A stretch of 33,586 nt of DNA from Bacteroidota bacterium. GTDB taxonomy: Bacteria > Bacteroidota > Bacteroidia > Bacteroidales > PUMT01. How positions within the stretch are numbered: the stretch's first letter is position 1; each line of letters starts with the position of its first letter. The stretch spans positions 1 to 33,586 of the forward strand of contig PUMT01000175.1 in NCBI GenBank assembly GCA_003551495.1, given 5' to 3'. Shown piece after piece: positions 9,536 to 18,205 of the stretch. A model generated the notes under the pieces. It was not told the DNA's origin. It did not search any database and was given only the letters and a program-made list of their open reading frames with translations. Position numbers and translations under genes: made by a program.

Positions 9536-9550
9536 GACCTTCGGTCGATT
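9532..9550. repeat. Short hairpin overlapping the preceding repeat arm
   Basis: AATTGACC-TTC-GGTCGATT, 8-bp stem with one G-U pair; arm overlaps 9527-9535. Confidence 0.65.
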
Positions 9551-9685
9551 TCAAATATACGTATGAATTATTTTCAGCTAATCCACACAATAATCATGGA
9601 TTATTATCCGGATCATTCATCAGTTTATGGAACCTTTTTCCGGCACTATCACTGTCTTATTCTTCAAACAATTAAATAATAAATC

Positions 9686-9707
9686 CTTTTTAAAACTTAT
9701 TAAAAAG
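9686..9707. repeat. 8-bp inverted repeat in the capsule-locus spacer
   Basis: CTTTTTAA (9686-9693), loop AACTTA, TTAAAAAG (9700-9707). Confidence 0.7.
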
Positions 9708-9744
9708 TGATCCGTATAATAGAATTAATTTGAGATAAATATTA

Positions 9745-9752
9745 TATGTTTG
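9745..9752 (+). promoter_or_regulatory. -7 element upstream of the capsule export genes
   Basis: TATGTTTG matches TAnnTTTG, 31 nt before the ATG; no well-spaced -33 element seen. Confidence 0.45.
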
Positions 9753-9782
9753 CAGGTTAACACATCATAAGATTCCGCAATA

Positions 9783-10538
9783 ATGCAAAAAATACCTATA
9801 TGCTTGTTGTTCCTGGTAATTATCGGGCAGTCCTGTATACACAACAGGCAACTTCAATACATGCAGGACATTGATGAGATACCGGAGTACTTCCCTCTAA
9901 AACATCATTATACTATTCGCCAGGGTGATCTGCTGTATATCAGGGTTCTTACACTTGATATGGCATTTCATGAAATGTTCGAACCCGATACACGTTACAG
10001 GGAAAGAATAATGACCAATGAGGCAGGACTGTATATTGAAGGATACAGTGTGGATGAAAAGGGGTATATTTCTCTTCCGGTACTTGAAAGGATACATGTT
10101 GCGGGTAATACTGTTGAAGAAGCCAAGGCTGTTATCCAGAAGAAGGTTGACGAGCTCTTCAAGGATGCCAGGGTTGAGGTAAAGCTGCTGAACTTCAGGG
10201 TTACCGTTATGGGTGAAGTTGCAAGACCCGGTGTTTACAACAATTACCTGAACTATATGACCCTGTTTGATGCATTGGCAAAAGCCGGCAATATAACGGA
10301 ATACGGCAACCGGAGGAATGTCCTGGTTATGCGAAAGGGTGAAAACAGCACTACAACAATGAAAGTAGACCTCACTGCTGCAGGGGTTTTACATTCTGAC
10401 GCCTATTACCTTCAGCCAAACGATGTGATAATAGTTGAGCCTAATACCAGCAGGGCATTCAATCTGAATATACCGACCATTAGTCTGGCCTTTTCTGCTG
10501 TCAGCACATTTTTGTTATTACTCAATTTCTTCAAATAA
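9783..10538 (+). CDS. Polysaccharide export lipoprotein (Wza-like)
   Basis: Signal peptide with lipobox-like IGQSC; YTIRQGDLLYIRVLTLD; VTVMGEVARPGVY SLBB-type motif; C-terminal hydrophobic helix. Confidence 0.88.
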   Translation: MQKIPICLLFLVIIGQSCIHNRQLQYMQDIDEIPEYFPLKHHYTIRQGDLLYIRVLTLDMAFHEMFEPDTRYRERIMTNEAGLYIEGYSVDEKGYISLPVLERIHVAGNTVEEAKAVIQKKVDELFKDARVEVKLLNFRVTVMGEVARPGVYNNYLNYMTLFDALAKAGNITEYGNRRNVLVMRKGENSTTTMKVDLTAAGVLHSDAYYLQPNDVIIVEPNTSRAFNLNIPTISLAFSAVSTFLLLLNFFK

Positions 10539-10545
10539 CCCTTGT

Positions 10546-12921
10546 ATGGATAAACAGAAGGAAAATTTTTTTCAGGAAGAAACGATCGACATCAAGAAAT
10601 ACCTTTTCAGGGGATTGAGAAACTGGTACTGGTTTGTGATTTGTATTTTGCTGGCCTATGCCGTTGCCTATTACATAAACAGGTTTTCTGAACCTGTTTA
10701 TAATGTGGGGGGAGCGACTGTAATGGTTCGTCATGAACGTATGCGTCCATCAGGACTTGAAGGATTCATCGAAAGCTTTGAGCTTGTTCAATCCCGTACC
10801 ACCACTCAAAACCAGATGGAGGTGCTCAGGTCATTCACGCTTAGCAGACGCGCCATGGAGGAACTCGATTTTGGGGTAACCTATGTTGCAGTAGGCAGGT
10901 TCAGGAATTCTGAAATGTACCGTAATTCAGATATAAGGGTTCATCCTGATACTTCCAGGTATCAGCGAAAAGGTTATCCCGTATATGTTACTATACTCTC
11001 TGAACATGAGTACAGGCTGGAGATTGATGACGATATTGGTGTAGACAGAATAATGAGATTCGGGGAACAGTTTGAACACGAAATGTTCAGTTTCAGTATT
11101 ACCCTTGAAAATAATGATTACAGGCATGAAAGGTATTATTTCACCATAAACGATCTGAATTCTCTTGCTAACCGCTACAGGAGAAGGCTGGATATTGAAG
11201 TTAACGACCCCACAACAGGTTCAGTACTGTTTCTTTCTTCAACAGGGAAAGTCCCCGCACAGGAAGCCGATTATCTGAATAAGCTGATGGAACTCTTCAT
11301 AAGGATGGATCTTGAGGAGAAAAACCAAACAGCAATCAACACTATGGAATTCATTGATGTCCAGCTGGTAGATATAACAGACTCACTTAATAATGTGGAA
11401 AGTGAGCTTGAAAGGTTCAGACTGGACAACAGGATCATGAATCTGGGACATGAGGGACAGATGGTTTTCAATAAGCTTGAAAGCTTTCACAGTGAAAAGG
11501 TATCCCTCAATGTAAAGGAAAAATACTACGACTACCTGTTAAGTTATCTTTCAGACAAAACAGCTTACAACGACCTTATAGCACCATCGGCAATAGGTAT
11601 TGGAGATCCGCTTTTGAACTCCCTGATTGATCAGCTGAATGAGCTTTACAGGGAACGCAGCCTTTTGGGATTCAACGTTCAGGAGAACAATCCTCGACTG
11701 ATCCAGGTTGAGAAAATTATTGTAGAGGTTACCAATGCATTGAAGGAAAATGTTAAATCAATGGTTGCAGCCAACAATATTGCAATAGCAGATGTAGAGG
11801 AACGTATAGAAGAAGTTGAAAGGGAGATCATGCAACTGCCGCTCAGGGAGAGGCAGATGCTGGGAATGGAAAGACGTTTCAACCTTAACAATGAACTTTA
11901 TACTTACCTGATGGAAAAAAGAGCTGAAGCAAGTATTGCAAAAGCTGCCAATATCTCAGACAACAGGATACTTGATTCTGCGCGCCCGGAACACGCCACA
12001 ATGGTCAGCCCAAAACGTTCCAGAAATTTTTTTCTTGCATTCTTCGTTGGTTTTGGCTTACCGGTTTTGCTGATAATACTCAGGGATTTCTTCAATACGA
12101 AAATTGTTGATCAGACTGAAATTGAAAGCAAGACCAATGTGCCGGTAACAGGTACTATAGGTCACAACCGCTTCCCTACCGAAATACCTGTACATGACAA
12201 TCCTAAATCAGGAATATCTGAATCTTTCAGGGCACTGAGGACTAACCTGCAGTATATGCTGAAAAAAGAGGAAAAGCATATTATTTCAATAACTTCTACC
12301 GTAAAAGGCGAAGGGAAAACATTTTGTGCTGTCAACCTTGCTTCGGTAATAGCTGTATCAGAGAAAAAAACATTACTTGTAGGCCTTGACCTGAGAAAGC
12401 CAAGGATAAACTCCATTTTCGGACTGGGCAAAACACCCGGTCTGAGCACATATCTTATCGGCAATAACGGCCTGAATGACATTATCAGAAAAACTGACAA
12501 CGAGTATCTTGATGTTGTCACATCAGGACCTGTACCTCCCAATCCTGCTGAATTGCTGCAGAATGAAAAAATGAAGGAATTTATTTCAATTATTAAGGAA
12601 AAATATGATTATATAATATTTGATACACCCCCTGTTGCATTCGTATCGGATGCAATGATAGCAAATGAATACTGCAACCTGACACTATTTGTTGTCCGTC
12701 AGAATTTTTCACGCAAACAGGTTATTGAACTGATAAACGACCTCTATAATAAAAAGGACTTTGGCAATATCGGCATTCTTATAAATGATGTGAAAGCTTC
12801 CGGGTATTACGGATACGGATATGGATACGGATACAATCAATATTTAACCGAAGGTTATTACGGTGAAGATGACCTCCGGCAAGGAATGAAAGAGAAAGTA
12901 AAAAGAATTTTCAATCTTTAG
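10546..12921 (+). CDS. Wzc-like chain-length determinant / BY-kinase
   Basis: Wzz-type N-terminus with TM helix; coiled coil; Walker A VKGEGKTFCAVNLA, Walker A' LLVGLDLRKPRIN, Walker B YIIFDTPP; Tyr-rich tail GYYGYGYGYGYNQYLTEGYYGED. Confidence 0.93.
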   Translation: MDKQKENFFQEETIDIKKYLFRGLRNWYWFVICILLAYAVAYYINRFSEPVYNVGGATVMVRHERMRPSGLEGFIESFELVQSRTTTQNQMEVLRSFTLSRRAMEELDFGVTYVAVGRFRNSEMYRNSDIRVHPDTSRYQRKGYPVYVTILSEHEYRLEIDDDIGVDRIMRFGEQFEHEMFSFSITLENNDYRHERYYFTINDLNSLANRYRRRLDIEVNDPTTGSVLFLSSTGKVPAQEADYLNKLMELFIRMDLEEKNQTAINTMEFIDVQLVDITDSLNNVESELERFRLDNRIMNLGHEGQMVFNKLESFHSEKVSLNVKEKYYDYLLSYLSDKTAYNDLIAPSAIGIGDPLLNSLIDQLNELYRERSLLGFNVQENNPRLIQVEKIIVEVTNALKENVKSMVAANNIAIADVEERIEEVEREIMQLPLRERQMLGMERRFNLNNELYTYLMEKRAEASIAKAANISDNRILDSARPEHATMVSPKRSRNFFLAFFVGFGLPVLLIILRDFFNTKIVDQTEIESKTNVPVTGTIGHNRFPTEIPVHDNPKSGISESFRALRTNLQYMLKKEEKHIISITSTVKGEGKTFCAVNLASVIAVSEKKTLLVGLDLRKPRINSIFGLGKTPGLSTYLIGNNGLNDIIRKTDNEYLDVVTSGPVPPNPAELLQNEKMKEFISIIKEKYDYIIFDTPPVAFVSDAMIANEYCNLTLFVVRQNFSRKQVIELINDLYNKKDFGNIGILINDVKASGYYGYGYGYGYNQYLTEGYYGEDDLRQGMKEKVKRIFNL

Positions 12922-12925
12922 TATC

Positions 12926-13438
12926 ATGCCCCTGACCAACAAAAGTCCACTCTGGTTTGCTGTGTCAACAAGATCCCGTTTTGAAAAAAAAGTACTGAAA
13001 GCACTGGAGGAAAAGGGTATTGACGCCTGGCTGCCACTGCAAAAAAAAATGAAACAGTGGAGTGACCGCCGGAAGATTGTAGAGGAGCCTCTGTTGCGGT
13101 GTTATATTTTTGTAAGGATAACCGCTGATGAATATTTAAATGTGTTGAACACAAAAGGTGTTGTAAGATTCATTACTTTTTCAGGAAAAGCTGTTCCGAT
13201 ACCGGAAGAGCAGATCAGCACCCTGAAAAAGCTGGTTGCAACAAAAGTCGAAATGGATGTGACACAGGAGAAACTGGAGGTGGGTGATAAAGTAAGGGTG
13301 GCAACAGGTCCGCTGTTCGGATTAACCGGACACCTGGTAGATTACCGGGGCAGGCAAAAAGTAATGATGCAAATTGAGCAAACAGGACATACTTTGCTTA
13401 TTACCATCCCCAGAAGCTTTCTCGAGCCTGTAGAATAA
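12926..13438 (+). CDS. UpxY-family NusG-like transcription antiterminator
   Basis: WFAVSTRSRFEKKVLKALEEKGIDAWLPLQ NGN domain; VGDKVRVATGPLFGLTGHLVDYRGRQKVMMQIE KOW-like region; position in capsule locus. Confidence 0.88.
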   Translation: MPLTNKSPLWFAVSTRSRFEKKVLKALEEKGIDAWLPLQKKMKQWSDRRKIVEEPLLRCYIFVRITADEYLNVLNTKGVVRFITFSGKAVPIPEEQISTLKKLVATKVEMDVTQEKLEVGDKVRVATGPLFGLTGHLVDYRGRQKVMMQIEQTGHTLLITIPRSFLEPVE

Positions 13439-13500
13439 AGCTGAACAGTCAGGCGGTGAGTTTAGATTTTTTAAAGCCCTATGTAAAAAACCGGATTTTA

Positions 13501-15183
13501 ATGAAAAAATACCTTATCACTTTGTCTGTATTTTTTTCCCTGGTTGGAGGTTCTTTCTGCCAATCAGTGCCTGAACATATTTCAAACAGACCCCTTTACG
13601 ATTTTCTTGACGAGCTGGCCAATGAACATATCATAAGTCTTTCTTCAGCAGTAAAGCCTTATTCCCGCTCATTTATAGCAAAAAAACTTACAGAGGCCTA
13701 TGAAAACAAAGCCACTCTTTCTCCCCGTCAACTCCATCAAATTGAGGTGTACCTGAATGATTTTGCTCCTGAACTGAGGGAAAAGGTTAAAAGCAGACTG
13801 GCTATTGTTGAAAGGGATTCAACTTTTATATGGAGTCTTTTACCCCCTGTTATGAATTACAGTGATTCACTTTTCAGATTCAGTCTGAAACCAGTTTACG
13901 GTATTCAATATTACAAAAATGAAAACGGAAGTATCAGGCACACCTGGGGAGGACTTGCTGCACATTCATACGTGGGGGATAACTGGGCAGTCTGGGCAAG
14001 TCTGCGTGATAATCAGCAAAAGGGAGGAAGGCTTGCAAGGCCTGCATACCTTGTGCAGTCACAGGGCGGGGCTTACAAGGGCATTACCGGAGGGGGCAAA
14101 GGAGGGGAATTCAGCGAAATGAGAGCAGGTATATCGTGGTCATGGTCATGGGGAAGCCTTAGTTTTGAGAAGGATCATGTAGTTATAGGCGACAATTACA
14201 ATGGTGCAAACATTCTTTCCGGACGAACTCCTTCATATCCTATGGTAAAACTTCATATGAACCCGGCTCCCTGGTTAAACTTCAATTATCACCACGGCTG
14301 GCTGGTGTCGAAAGAAATTGACAGTCTGAGGACATATACTCCTTACGAAGGTGCCCCCGAACGGAAAATTTACCTTCCCAAATATATTTCGGTAAATATG
14401 TTCACTTTCACCCCAGTTGAACGGCTGGACATCTCTATCGGGAATTCTATTATTTACAGCGATATGGATGTATATCCCGGCTATCTTATCCCTTTTGCAT
14501 TTTTCAAATCCATAGTCCACACACAAAGCCAGAACACAGGACACAACCATAACTCGGCAATGTTTGTCAATGTGAGCAGCCGTAACATCAGGCATCTGCA
14601 TTTGTACGGAACATGGTTCGTTGACGAGTTTTCCGTAACCCGTATAGGCGACAGTGAAAGAACCAATTTTACCAGCACCAAGGCAGGGTTCCGCCTTAGC
14701 AACTGGCCACTGAAAGATATTTCAATTACAGGTGAATATACATTTACATACCCGAAAACATTTCAGCACCGGACTCCATCAACAACGTTTGAAACTAACC
14801 GTTTCAATCTCGGACATTACCTGAAAGACAACTCCCGTGAGCTTTATATGTCAATCGAAGCAAAGCCCCTGAAGGGCATGAACCTGTTTGTTTCATACCT
14901 TCATGCCGAAAAAGGGAATTTAAGGCCATATATTTATGGTGTGGGGCCAATGGACCGCGACCCATTCATGGATGATGTGGTATGGAGAAATAAAACAGTT
15001 TCTATTGGTGGCAGCTACTTATTTTATAACAATATAAGCCTGTTTGCCGAATTCCATCAAAAAGATATCAGGGGTTACGATGTTGACGGAGTTACCGCAC
15101 AGGAATACCTTGATATGTTCACCCCTGAAATATTCCACGGATGGAACAATACTTTCACATTTGGTTTGCAAATGGGTTTTTGA
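13501..15183 (+). CDS. Capsule assembly Wzi-family outer-membrane protein
   Basis: Signal peptide (MKKYLITLSVFFSLVGGSFCQ); beta-barrel-like aromatic alternation; location after wza/wzc/upxY; ATG at 13501 preferred over GTG at 13456. Confidence 0.75.
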   Translation: MKKYLITLSVFFSLVGGSFCQSVPEHISNRPLYDFLDELANEHIISLSSAVKPYSRSFIAKKLTEAYENKATLSPRQLHQIEVYLNDFAPELREKVKSRLAIVERDSTFIWSLLPPVMNYSDSLFRFSLKPVYGIQYYKNENGSIRHTWGGLAAHSYVGDNWAVWASLRDNQQKGGRLARPAYLVQSQGGAYKGITGGGKGGEFSEMRAGISWSWSWGSLSFEKDHVVIGDNYNGANILSGRTPSYPMVKLHMNPAPWLNFNYHHGWLVSKEIDSLRTYTPYEGAPERKIYLPKYISVNMFTFTPVERLDISIGNSIIYSDMDVYPGYLIPFAFFKSIVHTQSQNTGHNHNSAMFVNVSSRNIRHLHLYGTWFVDEFSVTRIGDSERTNFTSTKAGFRLSNWPLKDISITGEYTFTYPKTFQHRTPSTTFETNRFNLGHYLKDNSRELYMSIEAKPLKGMNLFVSYLHAEKGNLRPYIYGVGPMDRDPFMDDVVWRNKTVSIGGSYLFYNNISLFAEFHQKDIRGYDVDGVTAQEYLDMFTPEIFHGWNNTFTFGLQMGF

Positions 15184-15215
15184 AAAAAAATATTTTTGCT
15201 AAAAAATAAAGGAAA

Positions 15216-16034
15216 ATGTTTACAACTGAAGTACTGTTAGCTTTATTGATAACATTGCTGGCCGGACTTGCCACCGGAATAGGCAGTGCCCTTGCATTTT
15301 TCACCAAAACAACCAATACCAGATTTCTTGCAATTGCTCTCGGGTTCTCAGCAGGAGTTATGATATACATTTCCATGGTCGAAATATTTTTCACTGCCCA
15401 GGAAAAACTTGTTGATGAGCTGGGTAAAGGACGGGGAAACTGGGTGAATGTAATGGCATTCTTTGGAGGAATTGTTTTTATCGGACTGATTGACAGGCTT
15501 GTGCCATCATCTGAAAATCCTCATGAAGTAAAAAAGGTAGAGGACCTTGACGAGGAAAAAAATTTGGAACTAAAAAAGAAAATAAAGCTGAAGCGGCTTG
15601 GAATGTTTACAGCGCTCGCCATAGCCATTCACAATTTTCCTGAGGGGATGGCCACCTTTTTTGCAGCTCTTTCTGATCTTTCAATAGGGATACCGATAGC
15701 AATAGCCATTGCTATTCATAATATTCCTGAAGGTATTGCTATTTCTGTCCCCATTTACTATTCAACAGGAAGCAGGCGCAAAGCCTTTATCTATTCATTC
15801 CTTTCAGGGCTTGCTGAACCTCTCGGAGCAATTATAGGTTTTCTTGTCCTGGGACCATTTATGAACGATGTTGTTTTTGGGATAACATTTGCTTCCATTG
15901 CAGGCATCATGATTTTTATTTCATTTGATGAACTGCTGCCTGCAGCAAGGGAATATGGTGAACACCATCTTTCTGTTTACGGTCTTGTGGGAGGAATGGC
16001 GGTAATGGCTTTGTCTCTCCTGCTGCTTATCTGA
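15216..16034 (+). CDS. zupT: ZIP-family zinc transporter, ZupT-like
   Basis: HNFPEGMATFFAAL and HNIPEGIAISVPIYY ZIP-family metal-binding motifs. Confidence 0.92.
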   Translation: MFTTEVLLALLITLLAGLATGIGSALAFFTKTTNTRFLAIALGFSAGVMIYISMVEIFFTAQEKLVDELGKGRGNWVNVMAFFGGIVFIGLIDRLVPSSENPHEVKKVEDLDEEKNLELKKKIKLKRLGMFTALAIAIHNFPEGMATFFAALSDLSIGIPIAIAIAIHNIPEGIAISVPIYYSTGSRRKAFIYSFLSGLAEPLGAIIGFLVLGPFMNDVVFGITFASIAGIMIFISFDELLPAAREYGEHHLSVYGLVGGMAVMALSLLLLI

Positions 16035-16045
16035 TAGGGAAGCCT

Positions 16046-16065
16046 GGCTTTTTTTAAAAAATGCC
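16046..16065. terminator. Candidate bidirectional terminator between convergent genes
   Basis: GGCTTTTTTTAAAAAATGCC, near-perfect 20-bp palindrome with one mismatched pair, between zupT (+) and the epimerase (-). Confidence 0.5.
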
Positions 16066-16101
16066 AAAGGATTGAATATTGCAGAAAAAGCCCGTATTTG
16101 C

Positions 16102-17124
16102 TTATTCTATTTTCCGGGCAAACTTTTCAAGAAATATCCTGCCGGTCCATTCAACGGTCTCATTTATGGGAGTAAATTTATATGAAAGTGTTTGCTCAAT
16201 TTTTTCACTGGAATAATAAGTTTTGCTTCTCCCGGCTCTTGCCATCTCTTTTGTAAGCACAGGTTTTGAAAAAAACAGTTTGCTTTTTAGCCAGGCCAGT
16301 CTCCAGCCAACTTCAAGCATTCTTTCAGAAGCAGGTACTTTAGGGCCTTGTAAACCAAGGGAGCCGGCTATCATATCAAACAGCTGCTTGTATGACAGGT
16401 TTTCAGAATTCAGAATAAACCTTTCACCCTTAACCGGACAATCCATGAGCCGGATCATACATCTGCAAACATCACGTACATCCACAAACCCGGTAACCCC
16501 GGTTGTGTAATATTTCATGCCACGGTATATCCTGTAAAAAAAGGACGGGCTGCCCCTTTTCCAGCTACCAGGCCCGAGAATAACCGAAGGATTTACTATT
16601 ACTGCATTGAGACCCTCATTAATCCCTTTCCATACCTCCATTTCCGAATGAAATTTACTCACAGAATAGGCACTTTTCCTTCCGTTGTTCTTCCAAATAT
16701 CAGTCTCCCCTGTCATTTTACCTTCAGCAGCTTTTCCCATCGCAGCAACAGAACTGACATGGCAAAATTTTTCAACTCCTGTTTTAAGGGCCCCGTAAAC
16801 CAGGTTTGAAGTTCCTTCAATATTGTTTTCGATCATCCTGCGGCGATCGGACGGATCAAACGAAACAGATGATGCAGCATGGTAAACCTTTGTGACTCCA
16901 TCAAGTGCATCCTCAACTGAAACAGGATCCAGCATATCACCTTCAACCCACCTTAAGCGGCTGAAAAGTTCATCGGGATCATCTCTGTAAAAGCTGAAAA
17001 CCTCCCTGACCCCTTCAAGATTTGATGTACTCCTTCTTAATGCCTTAACTTCTGAATTTTCAGAGGCCAGAGTGTAAAGAAGGTGAGAGCCGAGAAAACC
17101 GGTGCCACCTGTTACCAGTATCAT
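16102..17124 (-). CDS. NAD-dependent epimerase/dehydratase-family (extended SDR) protein
   Basis: MILVTGGTGFLGSHLLYTLA nucleotide-binding motif; YSVSKFHSE (YxxxK); VTGFVDVRDVC. Confidence 0.9.
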   Translation of the reverse strand: MILVTGGTGFLGSHLLYTLASENSEVKALRRSTSNLEGVREVFSFYRDDPDELFSRLRWVEGDMLDPVSVEDALDGVTKVYHAASSVSFDPSDRRRMIENNIEGTSNLVYGALKTGVEKFCHVSSVAAMGKAAEGKMTGETDIWKNNGRKSAYSVSKFHSEMEVWKGINEGLNAVIVNPSVILGPGSWKRGSPSFFYRIYRGMKYYTTGVTGFVDVRDVCRCMIRLMDCPVKGERFILNSENLSYKQLFDMIAGSLGLQGPKVPASERMLEVGWRLAWLKSKLFFSKPVLTKEMARAGRSKTYYSSEKIEQTLSYKFTPINETVEWTGRIFLEKFARKIE

Positions 17125-17398
17125 AAAATATGCTTTTTCTCAAAAGTAAAAAAAGGAGACGGGAAAACGAAGATAATTCCTCAAAAGGGAAATTTTTCTG
17201 TTTAACAGAAATCTTATTCTGCCTGAATCTGACAAAATGAGATACTCATAATAAACTATCGAAACCGTATTGAATTATTAAGGTTTAGCTCTCTAATCTT
17301 CCTCAGGTTTGAATAATTTCAGATGATTCTCGAGTTTGCCGGTAACAGAAATATTGATTATTTTAGCAGGCACAATCAAAAAATTTAAAAAGCAGATT

Positions 17399-18001
17399 AT
17401 GTTTTCAGGAATCGTAGAAGAAGCAGCACCAGTTGTAGATCTTAAAAAGGAGGGAGGGAACCTTCATATAACCATGGAGTGTTCTTTCGCAAATGAGCTG
17501 AAGATTGACCAAAGCATTTCACATAACGGGGTTTGCCTCACAGTTGTCAAAACAACAGGCAAAACTTACACTGTTACCGCAATAAAGGAAACACTTGAAA
17601 AATCGAACCTGGGGTTATTGAAAACCGGGGATAAGGTGAATTTGGAACGCAGTCTGAGAATTGACAGCCTGCTTGACGGGCATCTGGTTCAGGGGCATGT
17701 TGACCAAACAGCAACTTGCACTGATGTAAGGGAAGCAGATGGCAGCTGGTATTTCTCCTTTGAATACGAGCCTTCATCAGACGAGTTTATAACTGTGGAA
17801 AAGGGATCCATATCAATAAACGGTATAAGTATGACAGTTGTTAATTCTAAAGAGGGTTCATTTGAAGTGGCCGTTATACCATTTACCTATGAAGTGACAA
17901 ACTTTCACCAGATAAAGCCCGGCACAGTGGTTAACCTTGAATTTGACGTTATTGGAAAGTATATCGCAAAAATTGTCAAACAACAACTTGGCAAAGAGTG
18001 A
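17399..18001 (+). CDS. ribE: Riboflavin synthase alpha subunit
   Basis: MFSGIVEE start, HNGVCLTV and INGISMTV repeats, GHLVQGHVD. Confidence 0.96.
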   Translation: MFSGIVEEAAPVVDLKKEGGNLHITMECSFANELKIDQSISHNGVCLTVVKTTGKTYTVTAIKETLEKSNLGLLKTGDKVNLERSLRIDSLLDGHLVQGHVDQTATCTDVREADGSWYFSFEYEPSSDEFITVEKGSISINGISMTVVNSKEGSFEVAVIPFTYEVTNFHQIKPGTVVNLEFDVIGKYIAKIVKQQLGKE

Positions 18002-18070
18002 TCCTTTTTTGTTTTCGTAATCTAAATAAACTGTAACTTTCAGCAGTTCGCCGTTTTTGGGAACCCGCCA

Positions 18071-18102
18071 ATTGTTTTTTTTCAAACATAACTCTATCTT
18101 TG
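18071..18102 (+). promoter_or_regulatory. Bacteroidetes-type promoter for ileS
   Basis: ATTG (18071-18074), 20-nt spacer, TATCTTTG (18095-18102). Confidence 0.65.
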
Positions 18103-18205
18103 TAAACTTTTTGTAACCAGATGGGATTGCCTGTTATGCCCCCGGGGAGAGCCTTACATGCAGCAAGCCACATATTTCACTGATAAGAAAGAAAAACAAC
18201 ATAAA

